A stretch of 38,517 nucleotides of DNA from Caloramator proteoclasticus DSM 10124 (GCF_900129265.1 NZ_FQVG01000021.1:1-38517), one strand, 5' to 3'. Shown: positions 8,656 through 17,105, counted from the stretch's first letter. The notes: generated from the sequence alone by a model not told the origin. Program-made: numbers and translations.

Positions 8656-8916
8656 CTACATTGCTCTTCTTATTGCAGTTTCAACTCGTGCCTTAATCGT
8701 ATAATCAAGGGCCCCTCTATCCTTTGCAATAATTTTAGCATTTTCAACATTAAGCTCCTTTAAGGTTTCCTCTATTACTTCCCTTATCCTTTTACCAAAT
8801 TGTTTAATAACTATGCTCTCAAGCTCTATTTCATTTCCATTTTCATTAGGAAAAACCATAACAAATATGTCGTTTGATTCTAAACTTCCTGCCTTTGCTG
8901 GATTATTAATCTTCAT
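8656..8916 (-). CDS. citD: Citrate/citramalate lyase acyl carrier protein (gamma subunit)
   Basis: A small carrier of 86 residues that holds the modified dephospho-CoA arm. AGSLESNDI near residues 9-17 is the usual attachment block, and its first serine (about residue 11) or second (about 14) is the modification site. It is the first of the six cit genes (order D-E-F-C-X-G), 8 nt after the hydratase beta subunit. It is the target of CitX/CitG and CitC. Confidence 0.93.
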   Translation of the reverse strand: MKINNPAKAGSLESNDIFVMVFPNENGNEIELESIVIKQFGKRIREVIEETLKELNVENAKIIAKDRGALDYTIKARVETAIRRAM

Positions 8917-8924
8917 ACTATCAC

Positions 8925-9482
8925 CTACTCAATAGATTTTTTATATTCCTGCTGTCCTATTTCATAGTAATTATTTCCCTCTGCATCAATAACAACTATT
9001 AAAGGTAAATCCTCAACATATAGCCTTCTTATAGCCTCTGCTCCTAAGTCTTCGTAGGCTACAAGCTCTGATTCCTTTACACATTTTGCAGTTAATGCTG
9101 CAGCTCCACCTATTGCTGCAAAATAAACTGCTCTATTCTTCTTCATTGATTCTACTACCTCTAAACTTCTTTTTCCCTTACCTATCATCCCCTTTAATCC
9201 CTTGTCTAAAAGAGCAGGGGTATATGGATCCATTCTATAGCTTGTAGTTGGTCCTGCTGAACCTATTGGCATACCCTCCTTTGCTGGAGTTGGCCCAACA
9301 TAATAAATTATTTGCCCCTCTACATCAAAGGGCAAGTCTTCTCCCTTTTCAATAAGTTCAACAAGTCTTTTATGTGCTGCATCACGTGCAGTATAAATAT
9401 ATCCTGTCAGAAGTACACTATCCCCAGCTTTTAAATTTTCTATACATTCATTTGTTAATGGCGTTGTAATTTTCTTTTGCAT
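8925..9482 (-). CDS. Class I Fe-S hydro-lyase beta subunit, probable mesaconase
   Basis: The C-terminal-domain subunit (185 residues) of a two-part tartrate/fumarate-type hydratase. YYVGPTPAKEGMPIGSAGPTTSYRMD is split here to note PIGSAGPTT and RMDPYTP, the typical substrate-binding blocks; DLGAEAIRRL is the third family block. It is annotated in most genomes as fumarate hydratase beta subunit. Between methylaspartate ammonia-lyase and a citramalate-lyase-like complex, hydration of mesaconate to citramalate is the more likely job. It starts 10 nt after the alpha subunit with an AGGAGGGG RBS. Confidence 0.88.
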   Translation of the reverse strand: MQKKITTPLTNECIENLKAGDSVLLTGYIYTARDAAHKRLVELIEKGEDLPFDVEGQIIYYVGPTPAKEGMPIGSAGPTTSYRMDPYTPALLDKGLKGMIGKGKRSLEVVESMKKNRAVYFAAIGGAAALTAKCVKESELVAYEDLGAEAIRRLYVEDLPLIVVIDAEGNNYYEIGQQEYKKSIE

Positions 9483-9492
9483 TTTACCCCTC

Positions 9493-10335
9493 CTAAATAA
9501 TGGCCTCTTTATGTCTTGTAGCGTGACAGTTTATATTAACAGCAACTGGTAGGCCAGCAATATGAGTTGCATAAACTTCAATATTTACACCAAGACAAGT
9601 TGTTAATCCTCCAAATCCCTGTGGCCCTATTCCAAGCTTATTTATCTCATCCAAAATTTCCTTTTCTAACTTTGCATAATAGGGATTTTTATTTTCCTCA
9701 TCTATACTTCTTAAAAGTGCCTTTTTAGCAAGAAAAGCTGCCTTTTCAAAAGTTCCTCCTATTCCTATTCCAACTACAATAGGTGGACAAGGATTAGGCC
9801 CTGCTTCCTTAACTGTCTCAAGTACAAACCTTTTAACACCTTCAACACCATCAGCTGGCTTTAACATTTTTAGTCTACTCATATTTTCGCTTCCAAATCC
9901 CTTTGGTGCAACTGTAATCTTTATCTTGTCTCCTGGGACTATGTTGTAGTGTACTATAGCTGGAGTATTATCCTTTGTGTTTACTCTATCAAGCGGATCC
10001 TTTACAACAGACTTTCTTAGATATCCTTCAATATATCCCTGCCTTACACCTTCATTTATTGCATCTTCTATATTTCCACCAACTATGTGTACATCCTGAC
10101 CTATTTCCATAAAAACAACCGCCATACCCGTATCTTGGCACATTGGCATTTGTTCCTTCTCTGCTATCTCACTGTTATTTATTAATATATCGAGTATTTC
10201 TTTTCCAAGCTTTGAAGTTTCCTTCTCTTTAAATTCATAAAATTTATTTTTTATATCATCACCTAAATAATAATTTGCATCCATACATAGTTTCTTTATT
10301 ATCTCTGTTATTTTTGAAACGTGAACCTCTCTCAT
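9493..10335 (-). CDS. Class I Fe-S hydro-lyase alpha subunit, probable mesaconase
   Basis: The 280-residue N-terminal-domain subunit binds a [4Fe-4S] cluster. Three cysteines in conserved blocks are visible: MPMCQDTGM (about residue 64), GPNPCPPIVVGIG (about 180) and LTTCLGVN (about 255). The cluster activates the substrate for addition of water, as in class I fumarase and L-tartrate dehydratase. Class I fumarase relatives acting on mesaconate are known. The start is well supported by GGAGG upstream of the ATG. A 139-nt gap holding an inverted-repeat element separates it from mal, the largest break in the train. Confidence 0.88.
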   Translation of the reverse strand: MREVHVSKITEIIKKLCMDANYYLGDDIKNKFYEFKEKETSKLGKEILDILINNSEIAEKEQMPMCQDTGMAVVFMEIGQDVHIVGGNIEDAINEGVRQGYIEGYLRKSVVKDPLDRVNTKDNTPAIVHYNIVPGDKIKITVAPKGFGSENMSRLKMLKPADGVEGVKRFVLETVKEAGPNPCPPIVVGIGIGGTFEKAAFLAKKALLRSIDEENKNPYYAKLEKEILDEINKLGIGPQGFGGLTTCLGVNIEVYATHIAGLPVAVNINCHATRHKEAII

Positions 10336-10359
10336 ATTACTCCTCCTAAATGTTTAATA

Positions 10360-10468
10360 GGGCTACTCTCAAAACCATCTATTTGTAAGTTTTGGTGCCA
10401 CGAACTACCGTGACACCAAAACTAAAAACAATGCCATTAACATTTTAAAAATCGTTTTGAGATTGCCC
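10360..10468. repeat. MITE-like inverted-repeat element between mal and the hydratase
   Basis: The outer arms gggctactctcaaaac (10360-10375) and gttttgagattgccc (10454-10468) are near-complementary. Inside them is a hairpin with a 15-bp stem and one mismatch (10388-10402 with 10409-10423, loop 6 nt). The outer ends look like the GGGCTGTCTCAAAA-type ends of some clostridial insertion sequences. No ORF is present. It could also act as an intercistronic RNA structure. Mobility is inferred. Confidence 0.55.
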
Positions 10469-10474
10469 TTTATA

Positions 10475-11752
10475 TTACTTTGTTATTGCCGCTTCTCTTT
10501 TTAAATTAATTCTTTCTCTTGCCTTTGCTAAAGTTATTACTCTATTCATTTCGTTGTACACTATCATAAATCCTTCGTCAACACCCATACCTGGTTTTGC
10601 AAGACATTGATCAGCACCACAAGCTATTGCAATATTTGTACAGATTTGTGCTGAACGATCTGTTTCATTACAAGTTCCACCACAGTAAGCTCCAACACCG
10701 TGTTTCTTACAATATAAGATTGATTCAACTATGTTGTTTATACCACCTAAGTCTGGAGTTTTTATTTGGATCATATCCGCCGCTTCTTCATCTACAAATA
10801 GTTTAATATCCTCCCAAGTATTACACCATTCATCTGCCACAAGTTCAACACCTATATTTCTCTTCTTTAATTCTTGTCTTAGTTCCTTTAACGCCTTAAG
10901 TTGTCCTTCTCTGTTTTCAACATCCATTGGTCCTTCTATTCTTAATTTAAATGGAGCTGCTACCTTTTCAAGTTCTCCAAGGTATTCTGCCATCTTTTGC
11001 GTATCGTTATTGAAGGCAATACCTATTGTTCCATAAACGTCTATGTGTAGAATTGGTGTATATCCTTCTTCTGCTCTTAAATGCTTTATTCTATCTCTTA
11101 ACCAAGCCACATACTCCTTTAGAAGTTCTCCATTTCTTCCAAGCTTTTCATCAACATTGTTTATAAGGCCGTGTGGAAGAACATCTGCACCTTTTATAAT
11201 CATCTTATCTACATTATTGTATCTGTCATCACCTGATTGAGTAAATATTGGAACTCTCTTCATTTCTCCCTTTATGTTGTATTCTTCCTTTATAACCTCT
11301 GCCATTGTTAACTTTCTTACCTTTGATACTGCATCAAGTATTGCTTGTGTTACACCATATCTTATTGCAGTATGAAGTCTCTTTCCGTTAACCTCCATTG
11401 AGTCTATTTCTTCTGCAAGTTCTTTAAATCTTGTTACTTCTCTGCCTATTAACTTTGGAGCTATTTCCTTTTCAATAACTGGTATAAAATCCTCTGCTAA
11501 GAATAATGGGTCTCTTCCACCTGCACCTGAGTATTGAACAGCTGCACAGTCTCCATATGCAATTTGACCATCCTCAAGTATTAACATTACTGAAATTGAT
11601 TCTCCTGCTTGTCTTATCTTCTTAAATCCTTCTGTTACTGGTTCTCCAACATAAGTAAATCCATCGTGTTTTGCTCCCTTTTTGATTGCTCTTTGGTCAT
11701 CAAAGAAGAATCCTGTTCTACCTGCTGAACAAATTACATCTATTATTCTCAT
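10475..11752 (-). CDS. mal: Methylaspartate ammonia-lyase
   Basis: Removes ammonia from L-threo-3-methylaspartate to give mesaconate. It has 425 residues and belongs to the enolase superfamily; the Clostridium tetanomorphum enzyme is of similar length. Visible active-site blocks are LPHGLINNV (His), the metal ligands in LHIDVYG, RIEGPMD and LVADEWCN, and the catalytic lysine in IQIKTPDLGG. The ATG has AGGGGGAG upstream and lies 16 nt after glmE. It is the second committed step of the pathway, and it works on the product of the mutase encoded just upstream. Confidence 0.96.
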   Translation of the reverse strand: MRIIDVICSAGRTGFFFDDQRAIKKGAKHDGFTYVGEPVTEGFKKIRQAGESISVMLILEDGQIAYGDCAAVQYSGAGGRDPLFLAEDFIPVIEKEIAPKLIGREVTRFKELAEEIDSMEVNGKRLHTAIRYGVTQAILDAVSKVRKLTMAEVIKEEYNIKGEMKRVPIFTQSGDDRYNNVDKMIIKGADVLPHGLINNVDEKLGRNGELLKEYVAWLRDRIKHLRAEEGYTPILHIDVYGTIGIAFNNDTQKMAEYLGELEKVAAPFKLRIEGPMDVENREGQLKALKELRQELKKRNIGVELVADEWCNTWEDIKLFVDEEAADMIQIKTPDLGGINNIVESILYCKKHGVGAYCGGTCNETDRSAQICTNIAIACGADQCLAKPGMGVDEGFMIVYNEMNRVITLAKARERINLKREAAITK

Positions 11753-11768
11753 ATTAATCTCCCCCTAA

Positions 11769-13226
11769 TTATCTCATATTTTCTGGTCTTCCAACTAATA
11801 CACCTTTACCTACTGCAAATATATCATCAACTGCCATTTGGAAGCTTACTGGTCTTCCTTCGTACTTTGCTCTTTCCTCAAGAAGTTGTCTATTAAAGTC
11901 CTTTATTTCCTTTGTAAATGGTATATTACCAAACTCTAAGAATCTTACTGCACCATTATTATCTCTGGCTGGAATAATTTGGCCTGCATTGTACTTACTT
12001 GGAGCAAATGGTATATCTAAAACTCCTGCTTCAAAGGCCTTAACTGTTCCTACTGCCAAGTCACCATTTCCAAGTTCAAATACCTTATCAAGTATGCACT
12101 TAGTTTCTGCCTTTATAAGCTCAATTTCTGCCTTTAATTCCTTTGATTCTGGTAGTCTTTGACCTCTTAATAGGTTTAATGTTTGCTTTGTAGCCTTGAT
12201 TCCTGCTGCATTTGCTTCCTTTGTTGGTATACCAACAGCCTCGTGTGGAGTCTTTACTATAACCTTTGTTGCTCCTGCAAGTGCTGCTGTTGCTGAACCC
12301 CAAGAAATTACACCAAATGCCTTTGATTCATCGTGTGGGAATCCACCCATCCATTGATGGAATACTGTTGTTAAATAAACATCATATCCATACATCTTGA
12401 AATATTCTTCTGCCTGTTCAACAAGTGCTCTTATTGCCGCAACATCTTGTATTAAGTTACCGCATTGTCCATACCCAAGAGTTAGGTTCTTTACGCCCTG
12501 CTCTGCTGCAAGAAGTCCTTCTATTATAGCTACAGCATTTGATATACTTGGTGGAACTAAAGTACCTGTTAGTGGGCCAAATGGTTCACGGTTTAATTCT
12601 ATTCCCATTTCTTCATACATACCAACTAATCTATCACAGTATTGCCAGTCTCTTATTGTCTTTTCAACTGAAACACTCTTTGCGTATGGTATGTTGTAGG
12701 AAATTCCTCCCCCTTCGTTTGAAGTCCAACCTGATGCGTGTATTATTTCTGAAAGTAGTCTTGCATCTGGTGTACCGTGTCTTGCTTGAAGTGGTAAATC
12801 TACTGCCTCATAAACCTTTCTACAACCTTCTATACCATAGTTAACTGCTGGGAATCCATTTAACATTGAACGTCCAGCCTTTTTACTTTCCTCTATACCA
12901 ACTTCACATTCATTGTATCTATTTTGTCTTGTATAGCTGTCTATTGTTGATGGAAGAAGGTCTGCTTCTCCTTCATTTTGTAGATATCTTAATAGGTTTA
13001 TGTGATCTTCTACTAATGCAACACCTGCTCTTGGTTGTGCCAAAGTTATTCCATTTTCCTTTGCATATCTTAATTTTTTGCTGAAATGTTTATGGTCTGG
13101 AACCTTTTTCAAATATTCTGCTGCTTCTTCTAAGTTAAGATTAGCACCAGTTGGCCATTGTCTTAAAACTTCCTCTCTTTGTTTAAAAAACTCATCGTGT
13201 GTAAGTTTTTTATTTCTTAGTTCCAT
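11769..13226 (-). CDS. glmE: Glutamate mutase epsilon subunit (methylaspartate mutase E)
   Basis: The catalytic TIM-barrel subunit of adenosylcobalamin-dependent glutamate mutase, which rearranges L-glutamate to L-threo-3-methylaspartate. Its 485 residues are almost the length of the C. tetanomorphum protein. The sequence is strongly family-like throughout, for example [12 protein letters not shown] and [13 protein letters not shown]. It needs GlmS for the cobalamin-binding half. An excellent GGAGG precedes the ATG, 12 nt after glmL. Confidence 0.96.
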   Translation of the reverse strand: MELRNKKLTHDEFFKQREEVLRQWPTGANLNLEEAAEYLKKVPDHKHFSKKLRYAKENGITLAQPRAGVALVEDHINLLRYLQNEGEADLLPSTIDSYTRQNRYNECEVGIEESKKAGRSMLNGFPAVNYGIEGCRKVYEAVDLPLQARHGTPDARLLSEIIHASGWTSNEGGGISYNIPYAKSVSVEKTIRDWQYCDRLVGMYEEMGIELNREPFGPLTGTLVPPSISNAVAIIEGLLAAEQGVKNLTLGYGQCGNLIQDVAAIRALVEQAEEYFKMYGYDVYLTTVFHQWMGGFPHDESKAFGVISWGSATAALAGATKVIVKTPHEAVGIPTKEANAAGIKATKQTLNLLRGQRLPESKELKAEIELIKAETKCILDKVFELGNGDLAVGTVKAFEAGVLDIPFAPSKYNAGQIIPARDNNGAVRFLEFGNIPFTKEIKDFNRQLLEERAKYEGRPVSFQMAVDDIFAVGKGVLVGRPENMR

Positions 13227-13238
13227 AAGTTTTCCTCC

Positions 13239-14627
13239 TTAAGCCCTTACAATATATTTTTTCATTATTCTAACTGCCATATCTGGATATTCTTCTGCTA
13301 AAAGCCCCATAGCAGATAATATGTAGGTCTTATCGACTAAGATAACTGGATTGGTTGGTTTTAGATAGTTTGGACTTTCCATCGAAAAAAGCCCTGCCTT
13401 TAAAATCTTTTCTGGATTTCTGCTGTGCACTAAAACTCCACCAGTTCCTATTAAATACTTTACATTTAACAGGTCTTTACCAACTTGTGAATAGATAATT
13501 CCCATTGGAGTGTAAACACTTTCAACTGTACCTACGTGTCTTTCCATAGCAATTTCAGTTGCTACCATACCAAGTGCCTCATCAAATTCATATTCCTCTT
13601 CAGTCTGTGGAATTATATTTACATTTTGTTGTAAAAATTTACATCTTTCCTCCACATCATATGGTGTATTAGGTGCAAACTTTTTAATTCTTCTTGTTCC
13701 TGCAGCTTCAAACAGCGATACTGCACTTACCCTCATTCCCAGGTCACCTTCAACAGTTCTTTTTGCATAGGGTTCTTGAAGTCCCCTTAATGTAACTCCA
13801 GGCTTTGATGGATCTCCCTTTGCAATTGAGTGAACATCCGTTGTTGCACCACCTATATCAACAATTATAAGTTCACCTATTCCTTCTTCCTTGTCACTAC
13901 CATCTGCTAATATCTTTGCTGCCTTAAGAACTGCTGCTGGTGTTGGCATTAATATTCCATTAATAAAGTTTTCGGCATTTTTCATTCCCTTTGCTTCTAC
14001 TATCTTCTGCATAAAAATGCTTCTTATAACTTCTCTTGCTGGTTCAACATTTATTGTATTTAGCTTTGGCATTACATTTTCAGTAATTTTATAAAAAAGA
14101 CCTGCATTATTGAATATTTCCTCAATCTCATCATTTGCATTTTTATTGCCTGCCACTACGATTGGAACATCTTTAATATGCTCTGCCAAAAGTTTTGCAT
14201 TGTGTATTATACAATCCTTGTTACCTCCATCTGTTCCACCTGCAAGTAGAATGATATCTGGTTTTTTGGATTTTATTTCTTCTATTTCGTGTTTATTCAA
14301 TTCATAGCTATAAACTCCAAGTATTCTTGCCCCTGCACCAAGAGCAGCTCTCTTTGCTGCCTCTGCTGTTAGTTCAGGTACGAGTCCAATTGCAACCATC
14401 TTAAGCCCACCTGCTGCACTTGAACAAGCAAGCTTTTTAACAAAGTTAACTTTTCTTTCACCTATATTTTTCATTAACTTCTCATAGGCCTTATTAAAAC
14501 CTATCATTATATCGGTATTTACCGTTGTTAAATCCTTTGCTGTTGCAAGTATCTCTTCATTTTCAATATCAACAGCAGTAAGCTTGGTATATGTGCTACC
14601 AAAGTCAATTAATAAAATAGCATCCAT
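13239..14627 (-). CDS. glmL: GlmL/MutL, ASKHA-fold partner of glutamate mutase
   Basis: A 462-residue ATPase of the actin/hsp70 fold. The phosphate-1 motif DFGSTYTKL is at about residues 8-16, and a second phosphate loop is IIVDIGGATTDVHS. GlmL is regularly encoded between glmS and glmE and is thought to load or reactivate the B12 enzyme; its exact role is not settled. It is unrelated to the DNA repair protein MutL. It starts 15 nt after glmS with a GAAGGTGA ribosome binding site. Confidence 0.93.
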   Translation of the reverse strand: MDAILLIDFGSTYTKLTAVDIENEEILATAKDLTTVNTDIMIGFNKAYEKLMKNIGERKVNFVKKLACSSAAGGLKMVAIGLVPELTAEAAKRAALGAGARILGVYSYELNKHEIEEIKSKKPDIILLAGGTDGGNKDCIIHNAKLLAEHIKDVPIVVAGNKNANDEIEEIFNNAGLFYKITENVMPKLNTINVEPAREVIRSIFMQKIVEAKGMKNAENFINGILMPTPAAVLKAAKILADGSDKEEGIGELIIVDIGGATTDVHSIAKGDPSKPGVTLRGLQEPYAKRTVEGDLGMRVSAVSLFEAAGTRRIKKFAPNTPYDVEERCKFLQQNVNIIPQTEEEYEFDEALGMVATEIAMERHVGTVESVYTPMGIIYSQVGKDLLNVKYLIGTGGVLVHSRNPEKILKAGLFSMESPNYLKPTNPVILVDKTYILSAMGLLAEEYPDMAVRIMKKYIVRA

Positions 14628-14642
14628 ATAATCACCTTCAAA

Positions 14643-15062
14643 TTATTCTTCTAACCCCAAATCCTTTTTAAGGTCCTTAATTGATAGTTTTATATCTGTT
14701 CCTGGTGGATATGCTCTGTTAAATCCCATATCTAAAAATCTCTTTTCAACTTCCTTCCAATCTTGCTTTCCTACAACAAGATTTCCACCAACATAAAGGA
14801 TTATATCCTTAAGACCAGCCTCGTTGCATTTTTCTCTAAAGCCTCTACAGTCAATTTCTCCGTGTCCATAAAGGGATGAAACTAAAATTGCATCTGCATT
14901 TGTTTCAATTGCTGCGTTTATAAAGTCTTCTTGCGGGCTTAGAACTCCAATGTTTACTACGTTGAAGCCTTCTTCCTTTAAAGCGTGTTCAATAATCTTG
15001 TTACCTACAGCGTGGCAGTCAGCACCAATTACTCCTATAACTACAGTCTTTCCATTTTGCAT
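14643..15062 (-). CDS. glmS: Glutamate mutase sigma subunit (cobalamin-binding)
   Basis: The small B12-binding subunit of glutamate mutase (139 residues). The D-x-H-x-x-G motif is at Asp15-His17-Gly20 (ADCHAVGNK), with His17 expected to be the lower axial cobalt ligand. The SSLYGHG and VGGNLVVG loops complete the cobalamin pocket. It pairs with GlmE. It should not be confused with glucosamine-6-phosphate synthase, which has the same symbol. It starts 20 nt after the GntR gene with a GGGAGG RBS. Confidence 0.95.
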   Translation of the reverse strand: MQNGKTVVIGVIGADCHAVGNKIIEHALKEEGFNVVNIGVLSPQEDFINAAIETNADAILVSSLYGHGEIDCRGFREKCNEAGLKDIILYVGGNLVVGKQDWKEVEKRFLDMGFNRAYPPGTDIKLSIKDLKKDLGLEE

Positions 15063-15082
15063 AAAAATCCTCCCTCATTCTT

Positions 15083-16045
15083 TTATATTTTTTTAAGTTC
15101 TACCATTTTTGAAATAACAGCCTTTACGCTGCCTTGGTCTAAGTTATAAACAAAACTTATAATTTCCCTCTTATCTCCTACTATTGCCTTTACTTCTTTA
15201 CGTCTACCGGGGGAAACTATTACTACATCTGATGTGTTTATTATGTTTTTTATTTCATTTAGTTCTCGGCTGGTAGTAGCAATAATATCCACGTCAAGCC
15301 CTGCTGACTTTAGTGCACTTTGAACCTTGAACTGAAATTCATTAGATATGCACACAAGTCCAAATTTTGTCCCCTTTGGATATTTTGCAATTTTTACAAT
15401 TGTCTCAAGGCAAGGTGTTATCGCAACACCTAAAACCTCTTTATTTAAATCTGATGTCAACTCTTTAACCTCATTCACGTGATTAAAGGTTGCTATTATA
15501 ACCTGTACTCCATTTAGTATTTTTTGTACTTCTTCGTTTCTTTCTTCTAAGTCCTTTATTGTAAGAGGAATTATATTAAGGCCTGTTGCCTTTGATAGCT
15601 GCTTTGCAAAATCCTTAGCCTGCTCAATGTTGCATTCTATAAAAATAGCACTTATATTTTTTAATATATCCTGCTTCTCCTTTACTCTGTTTATAACAAG
15701 TGCAATGAATTCATCATAGGATAATCCCATTTCAAGGGATTCCTCAAGTGCTATATCTATAATCTTTAATAATTTGTCATTTATACTGTGCCTTTTCCAG
15801 GTTTTGGCCTCTTCTGCTACAAAGGTTCCTTTTCCTTGATACGAAACAATTACTCCCTCTTGTTCAAGAAGCTTATATGCAGAACTTATTGTGTTTCTGC
15901 TTGTATTTAACATTGAAGCCAATTCCCTCTCGGTTGGCATCTTGGTACCAACCTTTAAGGTGCCATTTTTAATCTGTTCCATTATTTGATTTTTAACTTG
16001 TATATATAGTGGAATTCCACTCTTTTTATCTATTACTATGTTCAT
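15083..16045 (-). CDS. GntR-family transcriptional regulator, likely controller of the glutamate train
   Basis: A 320-residue regulator. The N-terminal winged helix covers about residues 5-75 (SGIPLYIQVKNQI, then PTERELASMLNTSRNTISSAYKLLEQEG). The C-terminal 230 residues form an alpha/beta region with alternating strands and helices, which looks like a periplasmic-binding-type or PrpR-N-like sensor; I cannot name its ligand. The ATG at 16045 follows GAGGTG by 6 nt; a GTG 9 nt earlier overlaps that RBS. As first gene of the train, with a palindrome in its own leader, it probably regulates itself and the genes below. Glutamate, methylaspartate or mesaconate are plausible signals. Confidence 0.88.
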   Translation of the reverse strand: MNIVIDKKSGIPLYIQVKNQIMEQIKNGTLKVGTKMPTERELASMLNTSRNTISSAYKLLEQEGVIVSYQGKGTFVAEEAKTWKRHSINDKLLKIIDIALEESLEMGLSYDEFIALVINRVKEKQDILKNISAIFIECNIEQAKDFAKQLSKATGLNIIPLTIKDLEERNEEVQKILNGVQVIIATFNHVNEVKELTSDLNKEVLGVAITPCLETIVKIAKYPKGTKFGLVCISNEFQFKVQSALKSAGLDVDIIATTSRELNEIKNIINTSDVVIVSPGRRKEVKAIVGDKREIISFVYNLDQGSVKAVISKMVELKKI

Positions 16046-16075
16046 TTGAAACACCTCTTAAAGCATTTGGATTAT

Positions 16076-16087
16076 TGGATTAATCCA
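16076..16087. promoter_or_regulatory. Palindromic operator candidate in the gntR leader
   Basis: TGGATTAATCCA is a perfect 12-bp palindrome, 31 nt before the gntR start codon and about 25 nt after the predicted transcription start. Partial repeats of the half site (ttggat, ggtcca) flank it. GntR proteins bind short palindromes of this size. No second copy was noticed near the symporter gene. Confidence 0.5.
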
Positions 16088-16117
16088 TTAGGTCCATTTT
16101 TATTTTAACATGTAACA

Positions 16118-16147
16118 ATTATTTTAACTAACTTAATTTTCTGTCAA
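16118..16147 (-). promoter_or_regulatory. Promoter of the gntR-glm-mal-cit train
   Basis: On the minus strand, TTGACA (16142-16147, a perfect -35 box) and AATAAT (16118-16123) are 18 nt apart. This predicts a start near 16111 and a leader of about 66 nt with the palindrome inside it. No cobalamin riboswitch was recognised in this leader. Confidence 0.6.
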
Positions 16148-16245
16148 ATTTTAATGTATTTTGGCAAATATATAGTTTATAGTCAATTAAATATATTTTT
16201 TATCGTTTTTATTTAATTTTTATACCAGTTTATAATAACCAGTAT

Positions 16246-16291
16246 AAAAAAGGGCTGTATCTTTTATATTGCCATAGATACAGCCCTTTTT
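16246..16291 (-). terminator. Intrinsic terminator overlapping the end of the 178-residue gene
   Basis: A 16-bp perfect stem (16247-16262 with 16276-16291) with a 13-nt loop is followed on the minus strand by a T run. The last codons and the stop of the upstream gene lie in the stem and loop. Confidence 0.85.
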
Positions 16292-16800
16292 ATTCCTTCT
16301 ATTCTTTTGTTTCTCTCTCTTATTTCCTTCTCCAATTTTTCCTCTTCCTTTAAGCATTCTCTTATAAATTCCCCTTGAGAAACTGTTGTAATGTTAACAT
16401 CAATACTATTTTTAGTGTAATATTGTCCTATTATATTAATCTTAACTGGAATTTTATCTACTAATATTAAAAGATTCTTTTCCCATACCCTCTTTAATTC
16501 CTTATAATCTTCTTTAATTACCTCAACCCTATTAAAATCCCCTTCTATATGTCGACAAATTGTGTCAATTAATAGATTATAATAAAAAAGTCCATTTAGT
16601 GCCTTTGGTATAGAAGTCTTTAATATTTCTCTATGAAGAAGTATACTTCTCTCGCTATCTGTTAAGCTAATAAACTCTACATCCTCAAATTTTACTATTA
16701 TTTTGCCCCTTTTAGACCCTACATATTGATGATTCATCAAATCTACTATGAACTCTTGTCCATAGAATAAACTATTTTTATTTGTAACCCTAACCTTCAA
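16264..16800 (-). CDS. Unrecognised 178-residue protein
   Basis: I do not recognise a family. It is soluble, with no signal or membrane segment. The N-terminal half looks like a beta-rich domain (MKVRVTNKNSLFYGQEFIVD; KGKIIVKFEDVEFISLTD-like), and the last 35 residues are highly charged and probably a helix or coiled coil. The start is a TTG, chosen because AGGGGGTG lies 5 nt upstream. Its terminator overlaps its stop codon. It lies between the gntR promoter and the symporter gene, but its own terminator and opposite reading to the symporter suggest separate expression. Confidence 0.75.
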   Translation of the reverse strand: MKVRVTNKNSLFYGQEFIVDLMNHQYVGSKRGKIIVKFEDVEFISLTDSERSILLHREILKTSIPKALNGLFYYNLLIDTICRHIEGDFNRVEVIKEDYKELKRVWEKNLLILVDKIPVKINIIGQYYTKNSIDVNITTVSQGEFIRECLKEEEKLEKEIRERNKRIEGIKRAVSMAI

Positions 16801-16836
16801 AATAACACCCCCTATTTAAACAATAGAACAATTATA

Positions 16837-16929
16837 TCAAGTTACATAATCAATTTCAAATGTAATTCCTTCTATTATCGTAAACTTTATCAAAAATTCT
16901 TTTGCAACTTTGTTTTGGAATTCTGTCAT
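16837..16929 (-). CDS. Possible 30-residue small ORF
   Basis: An ATG at 16929 with AAGGGGAG 6 nt upstream opens a 30-codon frame (MTEFQNKVAKEF at the start, GITFEIDYVT at the end). It stops 37 nt before the TTG start of the 178-residue gene. The RBS is as good as those of the real genes here. It could be a leader peptide, a small protein, or the remains of a longer gene. Nothing else supports it. Confidence 0.35.
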   Translation of the reverse strand: MTEFQNKVAKEFLIKFTIIEGITFEIDYVT

Positions 16930-17105
16930 TATATTCTCCCCTTACCCCTAATTCATTTTCAATATTACCGGTTATATTTCTACCATTAACAAAGCATTGG
17001 ATTACGTATAGATAAAAAGAAATACAATGTATCACTAATTAACTACACAAAACAGACTTTTAAATAAATTTAAATACTATAATTGAATTATTGTAGTTTT
17101 TTATA
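16930..17105. other. Intergenic stretch with no recognised gene
   Basis: Together with the flanking sites this makes up the 372-nt gap between 16800 and the symporter gene at 17173. Apart from the small ORF and the symporter promoter I see nothing that can be supported: it is AT-rich, without a strong hairpin or long repeat. Confidence 0.6.

Noticed and set aside
2928-8916. Classical citrate fermentation operon
   Set aside because: The transporter, the oxaloacetate decarboxylase and the citrate-sensing kinase pair are missing, and the neighbours belong to glutamate degradation.
16046-16117. Cobalamin riboswitch for the B12-dependent mutase
   Set aside because: The leader is only about 66 nt long and shows a palindrome but none of the B12-box or multi-arm structure.
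16224-16243. Two direct copies of ACCAGT, similar to half of the TetR operator
   Set aside because: They are direct, not inverted, and lie downstream of a gene without a matching promoter, so chance is the simpler reading.
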